DNA of 30,686 nucleotides, from positions 1 to 30,686 of the forward strand of contig JBNGIQ010008527.1 of assembly GCA_049999765.1 (NCBI GenBank), in the 5' to 3' direction. The notes under the pieces were generated by a model. That model worked only from the letters and a program-made list of their open reading frames with translations. It searched no databases and was not told the origin of the DNA. Positions 20,858 through 28,227 of this stretch are shown in pieces (position 1 is the stretch's first letter; every line of letters starts with the position of its first letter). This stretch comes from Phaeoceros laevis. Its lineage: Eukaryota > Anthocerotophyta > Anthocerotopsida > Notothyladales. A program made the translations under genes and the position numbers.

Positions 20858-21090
20858 TCGTTAGGTTACCTGGAGTCATATGCAGAAGCTCCTTAGACCT
20901 CTTCAGAAGAACTAGCATTTACTAGCTAAACCCTAGAGTGGCTAGGTTACTTGGACTCATATATCGAAGCTGAAGAACTGGCATTTACTAGCTAAACCCT
21001 AGAGTCGCTAGGTTATCTCGAGTCATATATAGAAGCTTTTTAAAGGTCTCTTTAGAAGAACTAGCATTTAGTAGCTAAACCCTAAAGTCA
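20858..21090 (+). repeat. Three-copy tandem repeat (about 66-85 bp) with telo-box motifs
   Basis: Each unit reads GTTA.CT.GA.TCATAT..., then GAAGAACT.GCATTTA, then TAGCTAAACCCTA. The units differ by indels in the middle. Each ends with AAACCCTA (20928-20935, 20994-21001, 21077-21084), the plant telo-box motif. Confidence 0.85.
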
Positions 21091-21347
21091 AGGGGCTGAG
21101 AGCAGCTCGAGATGGAGATGTTCAATCTTCACCACTTATCTGCTAGCACGTTGAGTTTTGGTATTAGTAGGACTTGATAGGGTTCATGGCGATCCACCCA
21201 GTCAACATGCTCGTAATCTTAACGCTATGATACAAGTACTCTGGTCAACGTACTCTGGTCAACAGATATTAGGTTCAAATGAAGGGTTTGGGTTTTGCCA
21301 ATCTCAAGACTTTGGATTGTCAAAGCTTTCTAAAATACACATAGCCT

Positions 21348-21447
21348 NNNNNNNNNNNNNNNNNNNNNNNNNNNNNNNNNNNNNNNNNNNNNNNNNNNNN
21401 NNNNNNNNNNNNNNNNNNNNNNNNNNNNNNNNNNNNNNNNNNNNNNN
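21348..21447. other. Assembly gap (100 N)
   Basis: Exactly 100 N, the usual size for a gap of unknown length. It lies directly after the tandem-repeat cluster, which may have stopped the assembly. Confidence 0.98.
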
Positions 21448-22995
21448 AGCCTCTACTGGCCAGCTGGGCTATAGCTTTTCCTTTTGTGAGCAGCAATGAT
21501 CTACCAAATCATTTGGCTGCTTGAATGACTCGTTGTTGCTTGTGCCCAATCATGCGGTCGCTTCAATGACTCTTTGTTGCTTCACTAATTCATTCTGCAT
21601 CTACAACCCACCCAATGCCAAGTATGAAATCTTTAATTTCGCAAGGGTTTATCCTAATTCCGTAGGAGTTCAGCTTGTAACCCCTGGTCATTTCAACTTC
21701 ATTGATGAGGTCGACTCTTGCTCGCTCGCTTGGAACGCCCTTTTCTCTCGTTAATTAGACAACAGGTTTTTCGTTGCCCTTCATTAGTCACAAGTTGCCG
21801 CTCCCGGTCAATCCCTGGACGGGGCTCCCGGTCGCCGGTCGAAACACCTGACCGGGTGTTCAATTCCCGTGTGGAGTTGGCTAAACACCATAATCACCTT
21901 ACTACAACTGTGGTGCGCAAGTACCAGTCAATCACAATCAAACCACCTTCCTTCCTCGTTCCAGCCCTTCCAGAAACCGTCCTTCCCATCGTATGCATGC
22001 TCACACATGAAGTCCTCCCGCAAGCAGGGTGCCCAGGGAAAGAACCGGAGCCTGGCCCTGTAGACTTATGTGAGGAAAGCAGGAACTATTTCATGCTTTG
22101 GGCCCAGGCCACAAAGTGACAAGACTCATCCCCTTTTTTGTCGCTAAGCCTAAGGGTTAACCCATAAGCGCCTAATACAGATATTCTTCTTATAGGAAAG
22201 ATGCTGGGTTGTACATAAGACCTGTAGTAATTCATCAACTGGTACTACGAGTTGCAAGTAAGTTCATTGCCTGTGCAGAGCCGGCAATCACTGAGCGCAA
22301 GGACGCAGACTTCACTGCTGACCAGTGTACGACGCAACGTTACCAAATATTACGCTCGCAAATGTTGTACTACTACTAATCAAATTGTCTGTGCCGGCAG
22401 TGCTCCTGTCTGTCAGCAAGGACACCAAGTAGCCTGACGTGTACGCTCGCCAGTCTTACGCCCATGATGCCCATTTTGGGCAGCGCCACCGATGCCTCAA
22501 AGCAGCGTAACCTTCATTCTCCCTCACACACAAACAACGCTTGTTCAGGAGGTTGCAGGCCTGGGCACACCTGGTTTCTGTGTTGGGCTTGGAAGTTTCA
22601 GGTGGGTTTACAGCTAAACAGCTCTTGAATTCTGCTATGTCTTTTCAGTTGAGCAATCTCACGCACGGTCGTCAACATTGTTACAAGTAAAAGCTTCCAG
22701 ATGGTTTCACAACTCATAGCTCGCCCGTTTTGCTTCCATGGCCAGCGTGCATCAAGTCAGGACTCGTGAGCATCAACGATTGAGCAGCACGTCGACCGGT
22801 TATTCTCAATCTCGACGCAACTTTTGGTGAGCCCGTCCGTCTGACTTGAAGAGCAACTCTGCATCGCTTGTGAAACTTCTGGGTCTACATTGCAGCGATC
22901 AATCGATCAATCTCGATCTGTCGGAAGTCATACAATCGTGATTAGTACTCACATGTAGTGGCTGGCTTTGTTGTGGTTGTTGAACATTTCAAGAT

Positions 22996-24528
22996 ATGGA
23001 AGGATCAGTACAAGTAGATTACTGCCCAGGCGGGGCTCTTGATCATGAAGACTCTCGGGATGTTGCTCATTCCAGATCCTTCCTCCACCGACTGGGGTGC
23101 ATGTCTGAGCATGAGCAACGCCTCCAGGGGAAGAAGTGCAAATTGGTGGTCAACGAGAAGTTCACCATCACAGAGTTCAAGGATGGCGGACACAACATGG
23201 CCAGCAGCAGCATACGCATCAATGACGGAAAGACTCTATCCCTGGACCCGGAAATGATCGGGACAGTTCTCAAGATCGACTTTGTGGGGCTTCCAGTTCC
23301 TAAGATGGGGACTGCTGATCGAGTGCTGTCTTCAGGACTAGTGGACCCACGGAAAACTCAAGAAGCTTGGAGGAATTTTCAAGGGTTTCGCGTGGAAGCA
23401 TTCAAGCGCAGTTTCAGGCAGCACATAGAGCAACGAGCGCGGCAGCATTTCCTTCCCCAAGTGCGAATGTCCAAGAGATACATCTCTGCGGCCAGGGCCC
23501 ACGCCCTGATGGAGGAGCACTTGAATGGTGAGAAGTACAACTGGGCAGAGAACAGAGCTGATCACATTCGAAGGGGGATATCAAATGCGTGCGGGAAGTC
23601 TGGAAGGGGAGATTTAAGCACTAGCGTGAAGGCCACTCTGGCAAGCTATATCGCTGCGGCTTTGGCATTCCTAGGAGGCCTTGAACAGGGTTCAGACGCC
23701 CATCACGGAAAGACCGGCAAGAAGCGGCCCAGAGCCGGCAGCCTGAGGAGGAAGTTGAAGGACGAGCCTACCAGCACTTTCACCGATTGCAAGTCATCCC
23801 CCGATGGGCAGACAGAATCTGGACAGCAACCAGGTGGCAAGCTGCAGGATCATGCTCCTTCAGACGAGCATTCGGGAAGTGACAGTGCTGAGGAGGAAGA
23901 CACTCATTGCGATTGGAATGCTTCCAATCCAGCAGATTCCAATTCCTTTTTCCGCAGACTGGGTTGCGTGACAAAGCTAACGAAAGGGGAGCTCCAGGGT
24001 GGACAGTGTGAGCTGGAAGTGAGCGACGAGTACACCATTTGTGGGTTCCAAGATGGTGGCTCATCAGATGAAGCACCCAGCTTCAGCAGCATTAAGGTGA
24101 ATTGCGTTCTTACTGGCCATGATGCACTGGCTCTAGATCTATCCCTGGAACCAGAAATGATGGGTAAAGTTCTGGGGATGGAATTCGAGGGGCTTTCGGT
24201 TCCCGTGCAAGTGGATACCAAAAAAGTCCTTGGAATGGTCGCGCCAGAGAAAAGGGCTGCAGCTCGCGCAGGGCGCAGGAACGGCTACAGATGCAGCTAC
24301 TTCCTGCTCGAGTTCCAAGCGTACATGGGGCAACGGCAGAAGGAGCTCTGCCTTCCTGTGGGCTACATATCGGGGGCCCGGGCCTACAGCCTCTACAAAG
24401 AGTTCTTCAGCCATGCCAAGTTCAACTGGGCCAAAGAGAGGGCGGATTACCTCGTCCAGGCGCTGAGGACAGGCGTGAGAGAAATGGGAATGTTAGCCCC
24501 CACCGCCAAGTCTCTCCTGACCACGTAA
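22996..24528 (+). CDS. Unrecognised protein with two copies of one domain; ends at a stop inside copy 2
   Basis: A 510-codon single-exon frame from the ATG at 22996. I do not recognise the family. It has an internal duplication: copy A at about residues 28-229 and copy B from about 317 to the end. Shared landmarks are F..RLGC, LQG..C.L.V...YTI..F.DGG, SSI..N, LSL.PEM.G.VL...F.GL.VP, YIS.ARA..L..E, and K.NWA..RAD. A linker (about 235-310) holds a basic NLS-like patch GKKRPRAGSLRRKLK and an acidic Ser/Glu stretch, which suggests a nuclear protein (inference). The TAA at 24526-24528 aligns exactly with Tyr218 of copy A (ASYIAAAL against TT*IAAAL), and the frame stays open for 129 more codons. 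It could be a recent nonsense mutation, a truncated allele, or read-through. Confidence 0.75.
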   Translation: MEGSVQVDYCPGGALDHEDSRDVAHSRSFLHRLGCMSEHEQRLQGKKCKLVVNEKFTITEFKDGGHNMASSSIRINDGKTLSLDPEMIGTVLKIDFVGLPVPKMGTADRVLSSGLVDPRKTQEAWRNFQGFRVEAFKRSFRQHIEQRARQHFLPQVRMSKRYISAARAHALMEEHLNGEKYNWAENRADHIRRGISNACGKSGRGDLSTSVKATLASYIAAALAFLGGLEQGSDAHHGKTGKKRPRAGSLRRKLKDEPTSTFTDCKSSPDGQTESGQQPGGKLQDHAPSDEHSGSDSAEEEDTHCDWNASNPADSNSFFRRLGCVTKLTKGELQGGQCELEVSDEYTICGFQDGGSSDEAPSFSSIKVNCVLTGHDALALDLSLEPEMMGKVLGMEFEGLSVPVQVDTKKVLGMVAPEKRAAARAGRRNGYRCSYFLLEFQAYMGQRQKELCLPVGYISGARAYSLYKEFFSHAKFNWAKERADYLVQALRTGVREMGMLAPTAKSLLTT

Positions 24529-24918
24529 ATTGCTGCAGCTTTGCCGTTGCTCAAAGAAGGACTCAGAAGTAGTTACGATACCGATGTGCAGCAGCAGCTT
24601 CGGAGGAGCAGCAGGAACATGTCATCCAAGCGCAAGAAGAGCGACCCAGCAGCCTGCTACGAGGATAGACAACCTAAGAGGACGAAGGAAAAGAAAGCGA
24701 GCGCAGCTCCTCAAAAAGGCAAACCTGGAGCTAAGTCACGGGCAGAGGCCAAGCAGGATGCTGCTCCAGCTGCGGTTCATCGCGACCAGCGAATTGGACA
24801 CGATCCATCACATGAGATGGCCCAGGTTGAGGAGCTGGAGAGGAAAGACGCTAATTATACTATCTTGGTCAGGTGTTACGAGATACTGGTTTCGCATTAT
24901 GGAGACAAGGGACAGTAG
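24529..24918 (+). other. In-frame extension after the TAA: remainder of domain copy 2 and a basic tail
   Basis: Directly after the TAA the same frame continues for 129 codons to a TAG at 24916-24918. It begins IAAALPLLKEGL, which matches IAAALAFLGGLE of copy A, so this was once (or still is) translated with the upstream part. It then becomes Lys/Arg/Ser-rich with NLS-like patches (SSKRKK, RQPKRTKEKKAS) and ends in a short, more regular segment with ELERKDANYTILVRCYEILV. No good ATG precedes the homologous part, so it does not look like an independent gene. Confidence 0.65.
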
Positions 24919-25135
24919 GAATAGCTCTCCTTGAACGGCAATCTGAAGACTGCTAGCGGAGGTTTCGGTACCTTTGCTTACCCGAGCAGTGTTGTTTCCT
25001 GGTATTGGATTCATCAGGATTTTTCTGATCAAGACTGATCCGTGTGTGTGCAAAACCCATCAACAGCAAGGTGCACAAGGTGTTGGTCTCTGACAAACAG
25101 TTGTGGCTCTCTTTCCAGTCTCTGGCAGGCATTAA

Positions 25136-25253
25136 ACATTCCAAATAACTTGGTAACTAGCGAAGTTGTCCCATATTGCGTGCTTTAACCTCTGACATTC
25201 CAAATAACTTGGTAACTAGCGAAGTTGTCCCATATTGCGTGCTTTGACCTCTG
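25136..25253 (+). repeat. 59-bp tandem duplication
   Basis: ACATTCCAAATAACTTGG.. occurs at 25136-25194 and 25195-25253 with a single substitution, so it is recent or an assembly duplication. Confidence 0.95.
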
Positions 25254-25380
25254 CCTGACCACAGAAGGCATCCTCCTGAGATGCATGATGAGAAGTTCTT
25301 GCTGATGAAAAGTTCTGGTGCTGCCATATACTTTCCCAGACAGAAATAACTATGGCTGCAAGCCTGCAAACAGAGTGATG

Positions 25381-25406
25381 AAGGGTCGAGAAGGCTCTCG
25401 ACCCTT
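25381..25406. repeat. Perfect 11-bp inverted repeat (hairpin)
   Basis: AAGGGTCGAGA at 25381-25391 pairs with TCTCGACCCTT at 25396-25406 around a four-base loop. Its right arm is the start of the block duplicated across the adjacent gap. Confidence 0.85.
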
Positions 25407-25499
25407 CCCCTACTGCTCAACAGATGCATCAGTGCCAGAGACNNNNNNNNNNTCTCGACCCTTCCCCTACTGCTCAACAGATGCATCAGTGCCAGAGAC
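25396..25499 (+). repeat. 47-bp duplicate on both sides of a 10-N gap
   Basis: 25396-25442 and 25453-25499 are identical over 47 bases and are separated only by ten N. This is what unmerged overlapping contig ends look like, so the duplication is probably an assembly artefact. Confidence 0.9.
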
Positions 25500-25685
25500 G
25501 TACCTCTTCTAACAGACGGACGTCACCTGATTCAAAGGAAGTCGTGAAGGCCCACGCCGTCGTGACGGCCCACTTAAAAGTTGGTGCGTTGTGCCAGCAC
25601 CAGACCAGTCAAATCCGAAAAGTTTGTTGAAGTGACGAATCTTCTTCTGGTAGCAGGAACAGAGGCAGCTACCGCCATGTCTGCG

Positions 25686-25739
25686 TTGCCATGTTGAGCA
25701 GCCAGCATCCCATTGCCATGTTGAGCAGCCAGCATCCCA
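25686..25739 (+). repeat. 27-bp perfect tandem duplication
   Basis: TTGCCATGTTGAGCAGCC.. occurs at 25686-25712 and 25713-25739. Confidence 0.95.
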
Positions 25740-26134
25740 CTTCACCAGTGTGCAAGTTCCCGCAGGCCACTGCTGCGAATGGCAAGCCGGCTTGACTGAA
25801 CACTTCTGAGCTGACGTCTTCACCGCTTAGTGACGATCTCAAGCTCTCTGGGATGCCCACCTTCCGCACCTTACAGCGGACATTCTTCATGCCAAGCCTG
25901 GCACCTTCTTCTACTTCATCTCAGTAAGCAAGTCCGGTAGCCCTGACATGTCGAGCAGGGAATCAGGGCAATCAGGGCACTCTGCCCTGAAAGCGAGGGT
26001 ATCACATTTCTCCATCGCTTGCACACACTCTGGAACCGGGCCTGCAGCTGGCTGCTTGCCGGTAAGAACAGGAGCACTTTCTCGCTTCTCATCAGTCTGG
26101 AATAATGTTTGCACAGCGGCAGTTGGAGCTTGCA

Positions 26135-27005
26135 TTAGAAGGGTTCAGCAGAGAGCTCCTTTTCAATGATATCACGGATAACTTGAGGCGGCAGTAGACC
26201 CTCTGTGCGAATAGCTAGCTTCTCAGGATCCTGGCTCACGAAGATCATGGTAGGCAAGCCCCGTACCTGCCAAGCATGGCAAGAACAGCAATGAGACCCC
26301 AGAATACGACTGGAAAATAGAACGATAGATCAGGCGTCATATCAGTGCAGAGAAGGGAAGTGTCAAACACCTACCTGCATCTGGTGTGCAAGTTCATACT
26401 CCTCGTCTGTATCGACTTTTAAAAATCGGACATTGTGGCCGTACTGCACTGCTAACTGAGACATGGTGCAACCACTGTCAGCTGAACCTTTGGACATCTG
26501 ACATTGAACAAAACTCTGAGGAGCAAAAAGCAATGCAGCCAAGGCCATGGCCTCACCATCTCCAGCTCTTGCGCGAGTATGACACATGGTCCACACCAAG
26601 TGGCATAGAAATCCAGCACCAGAGGCTGGGTCCTCTCGTTGGTAAGAATGTCATTAAGTTCTTTTGCCGACACCTTTTGCTGCACGACCAGCATTGGTGT
26701 AAGCTCACAGGGAACAGCCTTGAATCCAGAAATCTACTTGCAAAGAGGGAATGGGAATTTGAGGTGACGAAGCTCACCACGAGAATCTCAGCTCGAGCAG
26801 AACCAGGTCGAAACCTAGCGGCGGAACCAGGTGACTTCCTCCAGGCAGTGCCTCGAAGACTTGTGCTCAGCTGGAAATCTCGTAACCCTACCCACGCATG
26901 CGGTCCGATGGAACAATAGACGGGGTGGAAGCTGGAAGAAGAATGCTGTGCCAAGCTAAGAGGGGTTCCTGCCACAACAGCCACAGCAGCCGCCCCAGCT
27001 ACCAT
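26135..27005 (-). CDS. TRXz: Plastid thioredoxin z (CITRX-type)
   Basis: Four exons, 27005-26778, 26679-26557, 26455-26375 and 26266-26135, all GT-AG and all phase 0, give 187 aa; the Arabidopsis protein has about 183. Residues 1 to about 70 are Ala/Ser/Arg-rich and nearly free of acidic residues, as in a chloroplast transit peptide. The mature part reads VQKVSAKELNDIL, then LVLDFYATWCGPCVILAQEL with the redox motif WCGPC, then LKVDTDEEYELAHQMQVRG with LPT (cis-Pro loop) after it, and ends TEGLLPPQVIRDIIEKEL. VSAKEL, AQELEM and the DEYE region are diagnostic for TRX z rather than other thioredoxins. TRX z is part of the plastid-encoded RNA polymerase complex (PAP10) and reduces plastid targets. 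All key residues are present. It is head to head with the reductase gene. Confidence 0.95.
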
Positions 27006-27153
27006 TTCTGCTGGAAAGCGTCCAAGGGTTCACAGTGCAGTGTCTGGTTTCGCCCTCGTCGTAATTGTGCAACAACTTCCCATTTTCGAAGCAACTTGCC
27101 ATCTTACAATACACGCTAGTGGCTTCAAGCCAAGTCACAGGCGCTGAGATGCG
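27006..27153. promoter_or_regulatory. Shared (bidirectional) promoter interval, TRXz / reductase
   Basis: Only 148 bases separate the two divergent start codons, so both leaders and core promoters must fit here or overlap the coding ends. No clear TATA box is visible. Confidence 0.55.
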
Positions 27154-28227
27154 ATGAGGGTGTTTCTGACGGGCGGCTCGGGATTCATTGGCAAGGCTCT
27201 GCTCAAGTACCTGATCGGCAACCATGGCGACACGGTGGTGGCGCTGTGCCGGTCGCAGGATGCGGAGGACTCGGTTTTGCAGGCTGCCGGCCAGGCAGCT
27301 TCCGGCAGGGGATCTCAGGCCTCCGACCACTGCTCCGTGGTGCGTGGTGACCTAGACTCGGTGGAAGCCATGAGCTCGGGCATGGCGGACTGCGAGGTGG
27401 TTTATCACCTCGCTGCGTGGGTAAACTTGGTGGGACCTTGGAAGGATTACCACCGCGTCACGGTGGAAGGGACGGCCAACACCCTGCGAGCTGCCAGGGC
27501 CGCCAAGGTGCCCGCCTTCCTGCACGTCTCGTCCTTCACGGTGCTCATCAAGGAAAATCCGGAGGAGATGAAGGACGCCTCGGAGGACACGCCCAAGCAG
27601 GTGCCGCTCTGGGCTTTCTACGGCAGGGCCAAGGCCATGGCGGAGGACCTGGTGCTGGAAGCAAGTGCGGGTGATGAGGGTGATGGTGTCCCTTTCCGCG
27701 CGGTCACTGTGAGGCCCGGCTTCGTGTGGGGGCCCGGGGACACCTCGGTCATCCCCATCTTGAGGGACAGCATCGGGGCGGGCACCTTCCGGTGGCTCAA
27801 GCCCAACACTCAGGAGGCTGTCACCACCTTCATCGACAACCTGTGCTACGGGCTCAGGCTGGCGGCCGTCCATGGCAGGAGCGGTCGGATCTACCACATG
27901 CAGGACAAGGAGTCGCCCATGGCGTTGCGGGAATTCTTCACCAAGTACGCTGCTGCGGCCCTGCCTGAGCTGAAGGTCCCGTCCTCGGAAGTGTCGGGCA
28001 AGGCCTTGTGGGCGATTGCCACGGTGCTGGAGAACATCCCTGTTGTGAACCACTTCTCCAAGCGCTACATATCGAGACAGATGCTGGTTTGCATGGCGCA
28101 TTCGCTGACATTCCGGAGCAGCAACTCGGAGAGCGAGCTCGGCTACGAGCCACATGTTTCTTTCGATGAGGGCCTGGCGCGAACTAAAGCTTGGACAGAA
28201 GAGCTTGTGAAGAAGGGCACCCACTAG
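27154..28227 (+). CDS. NAD(P)-dependent epimerase/reductase, farnesol-dehydrogenase-like
   Basis: Intronless gene of 357 aa from the ATG at 27154. It is an extended short-chain dehydrogenase: nucleotide-binding loop TGGSGFIG at residues 6-13, acidic turn RGDLDS (64-69), VYHLAAW (83-89), the catalytic serine region HVSSFTV (124-130), and the YxxxK pair in YGRAK (Tyr156, Lys160), followed by the substrate-side block VRPGFVWGPGDTSVIP. The overall pattern fits plant FLDH-type and DFR-like reductases, which oxidise farnesol or reduce dihydroflavonols; substrate cannot be read from sequence. No transit peptide is visible, because the Rossmann strand starts at residue 2. Codon use is strongly G/C-ending and the opposite strand is therefore open for long stretches. 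It diverges from TRXz, 148 bases away. Confidence 0.93.
   Translation: MRVFLTGGSGFIGKALLKYLIGNHGDTVVALCRSQDAEDSVLQAAGQAASGRGSQASDHCSVVRGDLDSVEAMSSGMADCEVVYHLAAWVNLVGPWKDYHRVTVEGTANTLRAARAAKVPAFLHVSSFTVLIKENPEEMKDASEDTPKQVPLWAFYGRAKAMAEDLVLEASAGDEGDGVPFRAVTVRPGFVWGPGDTSVIPILRDSIGAGTFRWLKPNTQEAVTTFIDNLCYGLRLAAVHGRSGRIYHMQDKESPMALREFFTKYAAAALPELKVPSSEVSGKALWAIATVLENIPVVNHFSKRYISRQMLVCMAHSLTFRSSNSESELGYEPHVSFDEGLARTKAWTEELVKKGTH

Larger units (their letters stand above)
20342..22995. other. Repeat-rich intergenic stretch with an assembly gap
   Basis: Holds three separate tandem-duplication clusters and a 100-N gap, listed individually. From 21448 to 22995 I see no gene, tRNA or further repeat that I can support. 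The last part must contain the promoter and leader of the gene starting at 22996. Confidence 0.55.
24919..26134. other. Gene-free stretch with duplications and a 10-N gap
   Basis: Lies between the duplicated-domain gene and the 3' end of the thioredoxin gene. It contains the 59-bp and 27-bp tandem duplications, the hairpin and the gap listed separately. No gene is supported; minus-strand frames at 25509-25890 are repeat-containing and motif-free. Confidence 0.55.

Noticed and set aside
21835-21885. tRNA-like T-arm (GGGTGTTCAATTCCCG)
   Set aside because: The loop has the wrong size and no acceptor, D or anticodon arm can be drawn around it.
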